Positions 42,853 to 53,491 of a stretch of DNA of 64,000 bases are shown here, one piece after another. The notes under the pieces are model-generated. The model did not search any database. It was not told the DNA's origin and saw only the letters and a program-made list of their open reading frames with translations. Location: positions 62,001 through 126,000 of the forward strand of contig JAFQXE010000038.1 of the NCBI GenBank assembly GCA_017407125.1, read 5' to 3'. Numbering within the stretch: position 1 is the stretch's first letter; each line of letters starts with the position of its first letter. Position numbers and translations under genes: made by a program. Source of the DNA: Thermoguttaceae bacterium (GTDB lineage Bacteria; Planctomycetota; Planctomycetia; Pirellulales; Thermoguttaceae).

Positions 42853-45204
42853 CTATTTCCGAGTTCGTTTCCGAACGTACAGCAGCCCCGCAGCGCCGAG
42901 CAACAGCAGCGCCCACGTTGACGGTTCCGGAACGCCAGCAGCCGGTTCAGCATAGCGGACAGACAGAATGCCGGTTGTGGAATCGTACCCAACCAGATCA
43001 AACATGCTCGACTGGAAAACAAGATTATTCATATCGAGATCGTTTCCGTTGCTGCCTTTAATTCCAGCCGGAAGCTGAATTTCCGCCACATCGCCGTCTT
43101 CAAAGGCGTTATCATAGCTGGAATCCAACGCGATTTTAATAATAGAACCGCCTTCAAAAACAGTATCTTTAGGATCAGTTAAATTCGGAACGTAAGTCAG
43201 AGTGTCAGTCAGAATATCGCCCTGTTCGTTCTTTCCAACTTCCAATAACAGTGTAGCGCCTTCTTTGAGTTCATACCCACCGCCATACTTTGCCTCTCCG
43301 ATTGAGTTGCCCGGCGAAAAGACCGCGCCAGAATCAACCGTAATTCCACCTGACATATAACCTTTTAAGTCTACAGGACCAGAGGAAACAACCAAGCTGC
43401 CAAGATTTACGGCGTTTTCAGCGTCAAAGCACAATTGCAGCGTATCTAAACCGGTCTTTGTAACAACCGGTGCGGTAATTGACCCGATAAACTTTGTTAA
43501 ATCGCTGTTATTAAGCGTTAAATTACCAGTTATATTCAAAGTAGCGGAAGCATTTTCGTCGACTACAGCGAGGTTATAGAGTGTTGAAGCATTGCCAATA
43601 TTTAAAGTCGTTCCATCTGCCAGCGTTGTCGTGCCACCGGTTTGAGTAACAGCCCCGGATAAGGTCGCCGTTCCAGCAGAAACGAGAATATCGCCAGCGC
43701 CAGATATATTAGGCGTAATAGTCGTGGTTGAATTGTTGAACTCCAAAGTTCCGCTATTAGTAACAGCGCCTGTTCCCAGCGTTCCAGAGCCGGTTAGTTT
43801 GAGCGTACCATCGGAAATTGTCGTTCCGCCGGTATACGTATTGGCGCCGGAAAGCGTCAGTGTACCTGAATTATCTTTTGTTAATTTGGCATTTCCAGCA
43901 ATAACACAGGGAACTGTCAGTGCGGTAGACGAATTGTACTTGAATTCATTCCCGATCGTTAACTTTCCAGTCATGTTTTGCATTTCGCCATCCAAGTATT
44001 CCAAAGAATTAAATGATTGTTCAAAGCCTCTCCAATCAACGATGCCATTAACAACCTTAATTTTTCCACTATCGGCGTTAAGTACATTAGACTGTACTTC
44101 TAAAGACAGTTTACCAGCTTGAGTGGTCGTACCGACTATAAAAGTACCTGTGAAATTTCGAGCGTGAAAAGAATTATTAATAGCCAAAAATCCACTTCCA
44201 ATAAGCGTAAGCGTTCCCGATCCGGAAAGATTTTTAAATCTATTCCAACTAACTGATGAAATTAATGTTGAATCTCCTGTTATGGTTACGTTGCTAGCTG
44301 GAATGTTACCTTCAAAGGCGGCTTCCATCGTCGCATTTCCGATAGTTAAAGAACCTGTACCTATACTGCCTAAAGATTTTGCAATAAGCGTACCGCCAGA
44401 AATAGTCGTTGTCCCCCTATAAACATTGTTAGAGTTGGTAATCGTCATTGTACCAGCGCCAGTTTTAACAATATTGCCCTTATTATTACCTTCATCAAAA
44501 ATACGAACAGACGATTCCAAAGTTGCATTTTTAGCAACATCAAAGGTAATTGTATAATTAGTAAGATTAAAACCAGAGTTTGTATTAATTCCATCCATTG
44601 TACTTTGGCTAAATTTGGCATTACAATTACTGTCAACTGTTAAAGTGCAATTTTGTCGCACCCATGTGTTTCGTCCAATAATGACTTCTCCATTGCCATG
44701 AAAATGCAGTAAATCACTAGTACCGCATAACATCATATTGCCAGAATCAGTAATTGTGCTATTATAAACACAACTATTATCAACAACACAGTCATTATAA
44801 ATATCAAAACCTGACAAGCATGTACTATTTGAGCACAAACTTGTACCTTGATATGTTATTTTTAAAGTGCCGTCTCCTTTAACTACAATGGCATTTTTAT
44901 TGGGATTTATTAATCCGCTCTGTTCAAAAGTTGCGCCGTTACTAAGAGTAACTGTGAGCGTGGAACCGATAGTTAGAGTCCCAGTATGATTAGCAGTACT
45001 CATAACGCTTCCATCAAGAGTAATGCCGTTTGTAGAGTCAACAGTCCAAGTAGCGCTTAAATCATCCGTAGCGGCATTGTAGTCAGCCTGAACAGACGAT
45101 ATGCAAAAGAACGATGCGAAGAACGCAACAGCAAAAAAAGCAAGAAAAGCCAAAAAAGAAAATCCGTCACGTGTTAAAATGCGGGGGGGGGGAGGAATGA
45201 ACAA
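42853..45204 (-). CDS. Autotransporter-type beta-strand-repeat PEP-CTERM protein, start disrupted by a poly-C tract
   Basis: The open frame encodes 783 residues. A signal peptide is present (FSFLAFLAFFAVAFFASFFC, ending SVQA before DYN). The body consists of beta-helix-like repeats, including units of the autotransporter-associated beta-strand type (LSGANTYTGGTTISDGTLKL). The end is VPEPSTWALLLLGAAGLLYV plus RKRTRK, a PEP-CTERM signal. The frame opens only at a TTG (45204) without a ribosome site. A proper start, AAGGAGT then ATG at 45221, lies upstream but is out of frame because of ten consecutive C's; from it translation stops after 15 codons. Eleven C's would join the ATG to the signal peptide. 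Phase variation or a sequencing error are the two explanations. The product would be exported and anchored by an exosortase system; adhesion is an inference. Confidence 0.75.
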   Translation of the reverse strand: MFIPPPPRILTRDGFSFLAFLAFFAVAFFASFFCISSVQADYNAATDDLSATWTVDSTNGITLDGSVMSTANHTGTLTIGSTLTVTLSNGATFEQSGLINPNKNAIVVKGDGTLKITYQGTSLCSNSTCLSGFDIYNDCVVDNSCVYNSTITDSGNMMLCGTSDLLHFHGNGEVIIGRNTWVRQNCTLTVDSNCNAKFSQSTMDGINTNSGFNLTNYTITFDVAKNATLESSVRIFDEGNNKGNIVKTGAGTMTITNSNNVYRGTTTISGGTLIAKSLGSIGTGSLTIGNATMEAAFEGNIPASNVTITGDSTLISSVSWNRFKNLSGSGTLTLIGSGFLAINNSFHARNFTGTFIVGTTTQAGKLSLEVQSNVLNADSGKIKVVNGIVDWRGFEQSFNSLEYLDGEMQNMTGKLTIGNEFKYNSSTALTVPCVIAGNAKLTKDNSGTLTLSGANTYTGGTTISDGTLKLTGSGTLGTGAVTNSGTLEFNNSTTTITPNISGAGDILVSAGTATLSGAVTQTGGTTTLADGTTLNIGNASTLYNLAVVDENASATLNITGNLTLNNSDLTKFIGSITAPVVTKTGLDTLQLCFDAENAVNLGSLVVSSGPVDLKGYMSGGITVDSGAVFSPGNSIGEAKYGGGYELKEGATLLLEVGKNEQGDILTDTLTYVPNLTDPKDTVFEGGSIIKIALDSSYDNAFEDGDVAEIQLPAGIKGSNGNDLDMNNLVFQSSMFDLVGYDSTTGILSVRYAEPAAGVPEPSTWALLLLGAAGLLYVRKRTRK
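45183..45192 (-). promoter_or_regulatory. Homopolymer tract (C10 on the coding strand) at the start of a surface-protein gene
   Basis: Ten G's on the + strand lie nine to ten codons into the frame set by the ATG at 45221. One added base, or two lost, restores a continuous frame from that ATG through the signal peptide. This is the classic layout of a slipped-strand contingency tract. Confidence 0.65.
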
Positions 45205-45221
45205 TCTTGTGATTTAGCCAT

Positions 45222-46172
45222 TATTTTACTCCTTCTCTAGTGGGTAAAACTGGTAAACGGTTATTGAAACGACTTTTGCGGCGGGACGCCCGGGCGCAAA
45301 AATAATATCGCTTTATTACATTAATTACATTATACACTCAATTCGGCAATCGAAAAGCGGTAAATGGGAAAAATTTTGAAAAAAAGTGAAAAATTTTGAG
45401 AAGATGGGGAAAATGGAGAGGAAAATTGGTTGGAAGGCGGTAATGGAGCGACCATCGGGAGCGGAATTACGCATTCGCCGACAGGCGAACGAAACGATGA
45501 GAAGTGTGCATACCAAAACGACGTAGCCAGAAACCTCCTCTGGATGTAGCCCGGCTTCGGGCTACGTTGCCGGTATCAAAGAAACCCTTTGTTCAGCCCG
45601 GTTCGCGGGCGTGACGTCCGTCGAAGCGAATTTATTATTTTGCGGACTTCGTCCGCGCCCCGGAAAGGTTTTAGGCTGCGGCGGAGAAGTTCAGCGGGTC
45701 AGAGTGCGGCAGGGGACTGCCGCTTGCCGGTTGTACAGACGGGTTTGACGCGTTCTCATGATTTTTGGAGGCTTCCGCATTGTCTTGACGGCTATCGCCG
45801 TCAAGTCGTAGCCCGAGGACGGGCTACATCCAAGGGACGTTATCTCCTACGCAATACGGTATTTCACCCTTCGAACAAAGCTTTCCGTGGGTTAAAACCC
45901 ACGGCTATTAATATTGAACCGCTACGCGGTTCTAGCTGAACGCTTCGCGTCCGTTTTTTAAAACTTTGCGATCTTTGCGTTCTTTGCGGCTTAAAAATCT
46001 TCGGCGGACTTACGTCCGCGATCCAGTATGGTTTTCGGCTGCGGCGCAGATTATTAGCGGGGCATTGGACAAGGCGGCGTCAAGCCGCCGCACTCCCCCG
46101 GCGCAAGCGCTCCCCTCAAGATGAGCGCTTGCGTCAATTGCTAATTGCCAATTGCTAATTGATAATTGCTCA
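45222..46172. repeat. Repeat-rich intergenic block between the surface protein and carB
   Basis: No gene is supported. 45276-45300 is a GC-rich palindromic stretch containing GACGCCCGGGCG. 45431-45495 is a family F end (GGAAGGCGGTAATGGAGCGAC..ATTCGCC). 45541-45568 and 45807-45832 carry GTAGCCC..GGGCTAC hairpins with the CTGGATGTAGCCC lead seen at 42421. 45885-45952 is family C. 45958-45990 has CTTTGCG 9-base units. 46008-46023 is GCGGACTTACGTCCGC. 46138-46170 is an AATTGCT heptamer array next to the carB stop. Minus-strand TATAAT at about 45336 may belong to the surface-protein promoter. Confidence 0.6.
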
Positions 46173-49100
46173 TCAACCGTAGTATTCCTGAAGGCTGGTA
46201 ACGTCGAACTGGGAGCCGTGTTCTTTCATGTAGGAAATCGCCTGGGTGTAGGCGTTGGCGGCGCGGATGGTTGTTACCAGCGGGATGGAGTAGCGAATCG
46301 CGCCGGCGCGGATGCTGACTTCGTCTCGCGTCGGGCGTTTACTGGACGGGCTGTTGATAATCAGCTGAACCGTGCCGTCGATCATGCGGTCGATGATGTT
46401 GGGGCGGCCTTCGGAAACTTTCTGAATCAGCTCGCATTCAATTCCCCACGACTGAAGCAGGTTGGCGGTGCCGCGGGTGGCGATAATCTTGAATCCCATA
46501 TCGACAAACTTCCGGGCAACGTCTTGCAGATGCGCTTTGTCGTCGTCTTTAACGGAAATGAACACAGCGCCCTCGGTCGGGATTTTGCTGCCGGCGCCCA
46601 TTTGCGACTTGGCAAACGCGGCGGCGAAGGAATGGTCGATGCCCATCACCTCGCCGGTCGATTTCATTTCTGGACCGAGAACGGCGTCGACGCCCGGGAA
46701 CCGGTTGAACGGGAAGACGGCTTCCTTTACGCCGACGTGCGAGAACTTCGGGAATTCCAGGCAGTTAAGCTCTTTGAGCGTATAGCCCATCATGACCTTG
46801 GTCGCGATGTTCGCCAGTTTGACGCCTGTTACTTTGGAGACGAACGGGACGGTTCGGCTGGCGCGCGGGTTGACTTCCAATACGTAAACGGTACTGTTGT
46901 TTTTGACCGCGTACTGAACGTTCATCAAGCCTTTGACGTTGAGTTCCAGCGCCATGCGGCGGGTGGAGTCTTTGAGTTCTTCGATAACTTCCGGGGCGAG
47001 CGTTTGCGGCGGAATCGAGCAGGCAGAGTCGCCGGAGTGAATGCCCGCCTCTTCGATGTGTTCCATAATGCCGGCGATGTAAACGTCGGTTCCGTCACAG
47101 ACGCAGTCGACGTCAACTTCAATGGCGTCTGACAGGAAGCGGTCGATAAGAATCGGGCGTTCCTCGTTAATCTGGACGTCTGCCTTGGTTGCGTAGACGA
47201 GCAGTTCAGACCAGTAGTTTCGCAAGTCGGCTTCTGAATAGACGATTTCCATTTTCGCGCCGCCGAGAACGAAGCTGGGACGCATTAAAACCGGATAGCC
47301 GATCTTTTCCGCCTTGACGATAGCGTCGTTGAGTTCGTACGCCGTTGTATTGGGCGTTTGACGAATGTTGAGCTTTTGCAGCATCGCGGAGAAGAGCTTG
47401 CGGTCTTCGGCGGCGTCGATGGACTTGACGCTCGTTCCCAGCACCGGGACGCCGACTTCGACCAGCTTGTTGGCGATGTTGAGCGGGGTCTGACCGCCGA
47501 ACTGAAGAATGACTCCAATCGGCTTTTCCCGGCGCACGACGCCCAAAACGTCTTCGACCGTCAGCGGTTCAAAGTAAAGACGGTCTGACGTGTCGAAGTC
47601 CGTCGAGACGGTTTCCGGGTTGCAGTTCATCATGATAGCCTGATAGCCCAGCTCTTTGACGGCGAACGCAGCGTGACAGCAGCAGTAGTCGAATTCGATG
47701 CCCTGTCCGATTCGGTTGGGACCGCCGCCGAGAATGAGGACTTTCGGCGTTTCGGACGTTCGCGTTTCGTCTTCGCCCTCGTAGGTGGTGTAGTAGTACG
47801 GCGTAACAGCTTCGTGTTCGCAGGCGCACGTGTCGACCAGTTTGCAGACGGCGTCGATGCCCTGATCCAGACGGCGGCGTCGAACGTCTTCTTCCGAAAC
47901 GCCGAAGATTTCCGCCAAGCGGTTGTCGGAAAAGCCCATCTTTTTTGCTTCGAGCATTTCCGGCGCTGACAGCTCTTCAAAGTTGAGCGTCTGCAGATGC
48001 TTGTCTTTGTCCATAATGAGCTTGACGTTTTCCAGCCACCAGCGGTCCATCTTGGTAATGTCGAAAATCTCGTCGATGGAAATGCCCTCGTAGATGGCGC
48101 GGCAGATGGCGAAGAACTGCTCTCGCGTCGGCGTAGACATCTTGCGAATCAGCTCGTCTCGTGTTACGGGTTTGTCCAGGTCCGCCTTGTTGACCAGAGC
48201 GTACCGCTTCGTTTCCATGGATCGGACGCCTTTCTGCAACGCTTCGCAGTACGTTCTGCCGATTGCCATGACTTCTCCAACGGACTTCATGGAAATGGTC
48301 AGCGTCTCGTTTCCGCCGGGGAACTTCTCAAACGCAAAGCGAGGAATCTTGATAACGACGTAGTCGATTGTCGGCTCGAAACAGGCGGACGTCGTTTTGG
48401 TGATGTCGTTTTTCAGCTCGTCGAGCGTGTATCCGATAGCGACTTTAACCGCGATTTTCGCAATCGGGAACCCGGTCGCCTTGGACGCCAGCGCGGAAGA
48501 ACGGCTCACGCGCGGGTTGAGTTCAATGGCAACCATTCGTCCGGTGTCTGGATGCTGAGCGAACTGCAAGTTGCAGCCCGCGGCGCGAAGCCCAATCGCC
48601 TCGACGATCTTTTTACTGTCTTCGACCAGTTTGGCGTACTCGCGGTCGGTCAGAGTTTGTACCGGCGCGACGGTAATCGAGTCTCCGGTGTGAACGCCCA
48701 TCGGGTCCTGGTTTTCAATCGAGCAGACGACGACGCAGTTGCCGGCGCTGTCTCGCATGAGTTCCATTTCCAGCTCTTTCCAGCCCAAAAGGGACTCTTC
48801 GATCAGAATTTCGTGAACCATGGACGCGTCCAAGCCGCCTTTGGCGACGTTCATGAATTCTTCGCGGTTGTACGCTACGCCGCCGCCGGTTCCGCCCAGA
48901 GTGAACGCCGGTCGAATAATGCACGGCAGCCCGACGTATTCCAGCGCCTTGAGGGCTTCGTCCATGTTGTGCGCCAGATCAGAACGCGGCAGGTCGACGC
49001 CAGCCGCCGCAACCGTCGCACGGAAATCTTCGCGGTCTTCCGCATGGTGAATGACTTCCGCGTTCGCGCCGAGCATTTCAATTCCCAACTCGTCCAAAAC

Positions 49101-49418
49101 GCCCATTTCCGCGACCTTGAACCCGAGGTTGAGTCCCGTCTGACCGCCCAGCGTGGGCAGGATTGCGTCTGGACGCTCTTTACGCAAAATAGCCGCTAAC
49201 ATTTCGGGGGTTAGCGGCTCAATATATGTGTGGTCTGCCATAACGGGGTCGGTCATAATCGTTGCCGGATTGGAGTTGACAAGAACGACCTCGTATCCTT
49301 CTTCTTTTAATGCCTTACAGGCTTGAACTCCTGAATAATCGAATTCGCACGCCTGACCGATAACAATAGGTCCAGCGCCAATAATACAAATCTTTTTAAT
49401 GTCTGTTCGTTTGGGCAT
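46173..49418 (-). CDS. carB: Carbamoyl-phosphate synthase large subunit
   Basis: This 1081-residue protein has the two tandem ATP-grasp halves of Car[21 protein letters not shown] opens the first, and [20 protein letters not shown] the second. Characteristic phrases are [20 protein letters not shown] and [20 protein letters not shown], the ATP sites of each half. A C-terminal MGS-like regulatory domain starts near residue 940 ([20 protein letters not shown]). With the small subunit CarA it makes carbamoyl phosphate from bicarbonate, glutamine ammonia and ATP for pyrimidine and arginine synthesis. carA is not adjacent. Length is normal. The start codon is preceded by a TAACTCC-type heptamer stretch (49427-49447) and a clear promoter. 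Confidence 0.96.
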   Translation of the reverse strand: MPKRTDIKKICIIGAGPIVIGQACEFDYSGVQACKALKEEGYEVVLVNSNPATIMTDPVMADHTYIEPLTPEMLAAILRKERPDAILPTLGGQTGLNLGFKVAEMGVLDELGIEMLGANAEVIHHAEDREDFRATVAAAGVDLPRSDLAHNMDEALKALEYVGLPCIIRPAFTLGGTGGGVAYNREEFMNVAKGGLDASMVHEILIEESLLGWKELEMELMRDSAGNCVVVCSIENQDPMGVHTGDSITVAPVQTLTDREYAKLVEDSKKIVEAIGLRAAGCNLQFAQHPDTGRMVAIELNPRVSRSSALASKATGFPIAKIAVKVAIGYTLDELKNDITKTTSACFEPTIDYVVIKIPRFAFEKFPGGNETLTISMKSVGEVMAIGRTYCEALQKGVRSMETKRYALVNKADLDKPVTRDELIRKMSTPTREQFFAICRAIYEGISIDEIFDITKMDRWWLENVKLIMDKDKHLQTLNFEELSAPEMLEAKKMGFSDNRLAEIFGVSEEDVRRRRLDQGIDAVCKLVDTCACEHEAVTPYYYTTYEGEDETRTSETPKVLILGGGPNRIGQGIEFDYCCCHAAFAVKELGYQAIMMNCNPETVSTDFDTSDRLYFEPLTVEDVLGVVRREKPIGVILQFGGQTPLNIANKLVEVGVPVLGTSVKSIDAAEDRKLFSAMLQKLNIRQTPNTTAYELNDAIVKAEKIGYPVLMRPSFVLGGAKMEIVYSEADLRNYWSELLVYATKADVQINEERPILIDRFLSDAIEVDVDCVCDGTDVYIAGIMEHIEEAGIHSGDSACSIPPQTLAPEVIEELKDSTRRMALELNVKGLMNVQYAVKNNSTVYVLEVNPRASRTVPFVSKVTGVKLANIATKVMMGYTLKELNCLEFPKFSHVGVKEAVFPFNRFPGVDAVLGPEMKSTGEVMGIDHSFAAAFAKSQMGAGSKIPTEGAVFISVKDDDKAHLQDVARKFVDMGFKIIATRGTANLLQSWGIECELIQKVSEGRPNIIDRMIDGTVQLIINSPSSKRPTRDEVSIRAGAIRYSIPLVTTIRAANAYTQAISYMKEHGSQFDVTSLQEYYG

Positions 49419-49502
49419 GATATTTGGTAGTTAGGAGTTAGGAATTCTGAATGAGGAGCTATTAGCTAGAAGCTTTTACAGCTTCCCCATCCATTTCATC
49501 TA

Positions 49503-49530
49503 ATTATAGCAAAGAGAAAGATTCTTTCAA
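49503..49530 (-). promoter_or_regulatory. Promoter of carB
   Basis: On the minus strand TTGAAA and TATAAT are separated by 16 bases, 85 bases upstream of the carB start. The leader includes the hairpin AGCTAGAAGCTTTTACAGCT-like stretch at about 49466-49486. No PyrR-type attenuator is recognised. Confidence 0.65.
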
Positions 49531-49669
49531 GGACGGGGAGAGGGAGAATTGGGAATAAGAAACATAGAGTGCAACGCAGCCAAAACCCTTCCCGGATCGC
49601 GAGCGAAGCTCGCAACAGAATAATCGAGTCGATTAAAACAGGATTCGTAATCCTTTATGATATATATGT

Positions 49670-50200
49670 TTATTCAATAATTACAAAAGAATTATATGTT
49701 TCGTATGCAATGCAATAAGATATAATAATGCAAATGTTTGAGATGGCGGCTATTCCAAAAGACTTTAAATGAGAGCGCCAAAACATATAAATATTTGTCA
49801 ACGTTTGCAAAATACAACTTGACGCCATCAAAATCTCAACTAAACGACAAAACGAGTGATCTGATACAGTGCTCCCAAAGATGCCAATATTAACGCCACA
49901 GAAATAGAATAAAAATCTGACGCAGGGGAATGCAATCGTTGTTATCAATGTAACAAACAGAATTCTGGTAATGATATAAGCAGTTCTATCTTGATTGAAA
50001 TTGTAGGGATTAGATTTAACTTCTTTTTTATTATTGGTTATGAACTCTATGACCGGAGGAACGCTGGAAAAAGGTATCAACAAAGGAATAAGCGCAATGC
50101 AGATAAACATAAACCTATAGCTTACCAAATAAGACTGTGTCGAGAAAATAGCAAGAATTGCTATTGACACTGATAAAAGCAGGTAATTAATGTTTCTCAT
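49670..50200 (-). CDS. AT-rich membrane protein of unknown function
   Basis: This 176-residue protein has four probable membrane helices: LLLSVSIAILAIFSTQSYL, FMFICIALIPLLIPF, TRILFVTLITTIAFPCVRFL and a C-terminal pair around CILQTLTNIYMFW and AISNICIIISYCIAY. A short polar loop (NNKKEVKSNPYNFNQDRT) separates the helix pairs. No family is recognised. The DNA is much more AT-rich than its neighbours and codon choice differs (many ATA and TTA), which suggests recent acquisition or weak selection. It stands alone, flanked by repeat-rich spacers. A spacing of AAGGGT before the start could be a weak ribosome site. Confidence 0.55.
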   Translation of the reverse strand: MRNINYLLLSVSIAILAIFSTQSYLVSYRFMFICIALIPLLIPFSSVPPVIEFITNNKKEVKSNPYNFNQDRTAYIITRILFVTLITTIAFPCVRFLFYFCGVNIGIFGSTVSDHSFCRLVEILMASSCILQTLTNIYMFWRSHLKSFGIAAISNICIIISYCIAYETYNSFVIIE

Positions 50201-50875
50201 AAGAATACCCTTTTACGCTTTGTGAACAATCTATATATCGGACGTATCGCCCCGCAAGTGGGAAAGCCCGTTCGCGCAACAGCGGTGCAACGGCGCACAT
50301 CCAAAAGCCAATAACAACCTTCACGGATTGTGAGCGGAGCTTGCCGCTGGATCGCCGAATCGTTGCAGTTCCTTTTCCTCCCGCCCTCCTTACAGGAGGA
50401 CGAAAGGAAAAGGTTATTTGACGATGTCTATATTATAGTTTTTCGTGTTCCGTGGGTTAAAACCCACGGCTATTAAAAGTGAACCGCTAACGCGGTTCTA
50501 GTTGAACGCTTCGCGTCTGTTTTAATATCTTTGCGGACTTTGTCCGCCAACTTGAAAAAACTTTCGGTCGCCAGCAAGCTGGCTCCCTTTTAGGGAAGTT
50601 TTTTCAAGTTTTATTAAGAGGGGAAAACCTTTTTTGAAAAAAAGGTTCTTCCCCTCAAACTCCCCTTTCCAAAAAACTTTAGTAAGGGGAGGATATAAAG
50701 TAAGAACGTCGAAAACCAATCGGCGCGAATCCGTCTAATCTGTTAAATCCGTGTGCGGACGTACCGGCAAAAACGCAAGCGACCAACGGGAGCGATTATT
50801 GGCAGGCGCGCGGCAGCGCGGATTGGGAGCGGCGCCTCGCCGCCCGTGTGCGGACTGACCTGCGGATAACGCCGC
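50201..50875. repeat. Repeat-rich intergenic block
   Basis: No gene is supported. 50371-50413 is family D hairpin copy 3 (arms of 20 bases with three mismatches that are G-U pairs in a minus-strand RNA). 50450-50519 is family C. 50530-50546 is GCGGACTTTGTCCGC. 50552-50610 has CTTGAAAAAACTT and its complement as arms. 50618-50656 is GAGGGGAA..TTCCCCTC with an inner CCTTTTTTGAAAAAAAGG. 50771-50823 is the inverted copy of the repeat at 13137. Confidence 0.6.
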
Positions 50876-53452
50876 TTACTCATACACAAACTTCACGCTG
50901 ACTTTGCCGGCAGTTACGGCTTTCGCTCTGAACCAGTACGCGCCCAAGGACGTCGGGAAGTCCGTCTTGAACGTCTTTCCAGGCTCGACAATGGTCTGAT
51001 AGCTGTCAATCCAGAGTTCCTTGTCCGTCGCGTTGGCTTGAATCGTTATTGCAATCGGTTTGTCGCCGTGGTTGACAATCTCGACCGATTTCTTATCGTA
51101 GCCAGCGCCAAGAAACGGGTCGGAGACGTCGCCGGATTTGACGTCCGACTCTTTCCAGACGTACCCGAATCCGCGGGGTTTGCCCAGCGTCCATAAATCG
51201 TCGACCGCGCCCGCCCAAACTGACGCATAACCATCTTCGGAACGGATAATGTGGCTGTTGGCTTCCGGCGATGCGGAGGCGTCAATGCCGCCTAAAACCA
51301 ACAAGCCGCGCCAGGAGCAGTAGTCGTTAATAACGTACCCGTGCGAGGCGATAGGGCGAATCTTGGGAACCGACCCGGCGTTGGCGGCGGGCAGTTCGTA
51401 AAACGTCCCGGCGCAGCTGAACAGGTCGCGTTCCGTCGCAACCTCTCTGTCCAGACGCAGGAAAATCCCGTCTTTGGTTTGGCTGGCGCCGGATTTCTGA
51501 ACTGGCAGACGGTATCGTTTGCCGTCAAAGGTCAGAAGAACAGACAGGTCGTCGATTGTAAAGATGGATTCCGGAATCGGCTCCAGCGCGACCATGCTTT
51601 CGACCTTCTCGATTCTCGCCTGTTCGTTTTCCGTTACGCGAGTCAACGAGCCGTCCACGTTGAGATGATAAAGCCGTTTGGGCTGTTTGACGCCGTCGAT
51701 TACCGGTTCGGGAACGACGCAAAGCCAGCCGCCGTTAGTCGTGCTCCATAGCGTAGACGCTATCCAGGACGAGCTGGCTTTCGTTGCCAAGCCGTTGAAA
51801 ATGGACGACGGCGCGACGGAGCGGTCGTCTTTGTTTCTGTACTGAAATTCGACGGTCGCGTTATCCAGATCGACGTTAGAAACGACGCGAATCCATTGAG
51901 CCGACGGCGCGTCTGAGAAGTCAACGAATGCGGTTTGTGTAACAGAAACCTTCTTCCACGGTTCCCATGCGCCCGTTCCGTCTTTGTCGATTTCAAAGGT
52001 AATTGTCGCCGGATTTTCTATAAACGCAGAGTGTTTATAATTTCCTTCTCCGTCGATCTCGCTAGACCACATCGCCGGCGTATCGACAGCAATCCAGGCG
52101 CACTTGTAGTCGAATCCGGCAAACAGATACGGGGCTGACGGGACGCCCGCCTTGACGGGTTCTTCTTTCCAGACGGCTCCGCGGCCTAACGCCGGACCGA
52201 GTTTTGTAATCTGTTTCGGGTCGATAAACCAGAGGTTGGAGTTGGACTGTCCCGGGGCTTTGAGGTTCCCTTTGAACGGGGATTTGTTGAGGAACTCGCT
52301 CTTGGCGGAATCGTCACAGCCGCAGACGATTTTCCCGTTCCAGAAGCAGAAGTCGCCGACGACTTTCAAATACGACGACAGCGGCTTAATTCCCGCGGAC
52401 GAATTCCGTTTGAACGTTTTGGGGAAGTTCCAGAACATGCCGTGCATCGTCATCAGCAACCCGCCGTCTGGAAGTACGGATTTCCCGTTGTCGGCGACTT
52501 CGCGAATCCGCGGCCATTCGGTATTCCAGCCGTGCGCCCCGTCGTAGCAGTGCGACGCCTTGGGAAGCCGGTACACAGTCCACGTTCCGCCGTCGAGAAG
52601 CATGAGAATAACAGAGCGGTCGTCCCAGCCGACAGCCCAAATCGGGTCGGTTTCCGGGGTTTCGGAACCGTAGATGCCGTTCGGTCCGGTAACTTCGGTA
52701 AACTGGTTTCGGCGAACGAGCGTCCAGTTGTCTTTGCCCGTTCCCTTGCCGTCCCACGACCCCAGCGCTCCGGACGGCGTCGTCGGGTCAACTCGCGCCT
52801 GCGAGGAGTTCTCCCCGTTGTTGGCGTAGACGACAACGCCCTGTCCGGAATAGAAGCCCTTGCCGTGATAGCCGGGCAGGATGTCGACGTAGCCCTCGCG
52901 CGTGCGGTTGGAATCCTGATAGAGTTCTGTCACAGCCAGCGTGTTGACGTCGACTTCGTACATGCCCTCTTCCATGGTCGCGAAATAGACTTTGCCGGAC
53001 GGGTCTGTCAGATGTCGAGCGTTGCCGGTCAGCCGCCCTGGCATGACGTCCGACTTGACAACGCGAACGTTGCGATCGGCGTCTATAAAATACGGACCGA
53101 TAATGAGTTGATTGGACTCTTTGTGAATCATGCGGTTGGCGTGCGTTCCGCCAAAGGACTCCGGACGAATCGTCTGATTGAGGTTGTCGTCAATTTCGTA
53201 GAGTTTGTCTGAACTCCCGTAGGGCAGATGAGGTCCGTAGGAAATCGTCCAGAGGCGACCCGCCCACGGAACGACCGCGCCGGTTCCGCATTCGCCCTCG
53301 TTATTGAACTGCGCCAGATGGGGATAAATCCCGCTGAATTCCAACGGTTTGGCGCTGCCAGCCGACGCAGTTTCCTGCGACCAGCCGACGCACGCCGCCG
53401 ACGCGAAAGCTCCGACTGTCAAACAAAACGTTCTGCGATTCATTGATTTCAT
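50876..53452 (-). CDS. Large exported protein of unknown function with a twin-arginine-like signal
   Basis: The start at 53452 (MKSMNRRTFCLTVGAFASAA) is chosen because the longer open frame is made of a family C repeat. The protein has 858 residues. The N-terminus has RRTF followed by a mild hydrophobic stretch, compatible with Tat export. Two halves resemble each other: GRGAVWKEEPVKAGVPSAPY, then LFAGFDYK, near residue 430, and GFGYVWKESDVKSGDVSDPF, then LGAGYDKK, near residue 765. Many short motifs suggest a beta-propeller followed by a beta-sandwich. No catalytic motif is recognised. It may bind carbohydrate or act as an exported enzyme of an undescribed family. It is not clearly tied to its neighbours. 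Confidence 0.6.
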   Translation of the reverse strand: MKSMNRRTFCLTVGAFASAACVGWSQETASAGSAKPLEFSGIYPHLAQFNNEGECGTGAVVPWAGRLWTISYGPHLPYGSSDKLYEIDDNLNQTIRPESFGGTHANRMIHKESNQLIIGPYFIDADRNVRVVKSDVMPGRLTGNARHLTDPSGKVYFATMEEGMYEVDVNTLAVTELYQDSNRTREGYVDILPGYHGKGFYSGQGVVVYANNGENSSQARVDPTTPSGALGSWDGKGTGKDNWTLVRRNQFTEVTGPNGIYGSETPETDPIWAVGWDDRSVILMLLDGGTWTVYRLPKASHCYDGAHGWNTEWPRIREVADNGKSVLPDGGLLMTMHGMFWNFPKTFKRNSSAGIKPLSSYLKVVGDFCFWNGKIVCGCDDSAKSEFLNKSPFKGNLKAPGQSNSNLWFIDPKQITKLGPALGRGAVWKEEPVKAGVPSAPYLFAGFDYKCAWIAVDTPAMWSSEIDGEGNYKHSAFIENPATITFEIDKDGTGAWEPWKKVSVTQTAFVDFSDAPSAQWIRVVSNVDLDNATVEFQYRNKDDRSVAPSSIFNGLATKASSSWIASTLWSTTNGGWLCVVPEPVIDGVKQPKRLYHLNVDGSLTRVTENEQARIEKVESMVALEPIPESIFTIDDLSVLLTFDGKRYRLPVQKSGASQTKDGIFLRLDREVATERDLFSCAGTFYELPAANAGSVPKIRPIASHGYVINDYCSWRGLLVLGGIDASASPEANSHIIRSEDGYASVWAGAVDDLWTLGKPRGFGYVWKESDVKSGDVSDPFLGAGYDKKSVEIVNHGDKPIAITIQANATDKELWIDSYQTIVEPGKTFKTDFPTSLGAYWFRAKAVTAGKVSVKFVYE

Positions 53453-53491
53453 ATATTGTCCTTTCTGATTTAAAGTTGCGTGATTATAAAA

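Noticed and set aside
46152-49199. Large open frames antisense to carB (about 46152-47132 and 47997-49199)
   Set aside because: They lie entirely opposite a well-conserved essential gene, have Arg/Val/Phe-rich translations typical of shadow frames, and lack ribosome sites.
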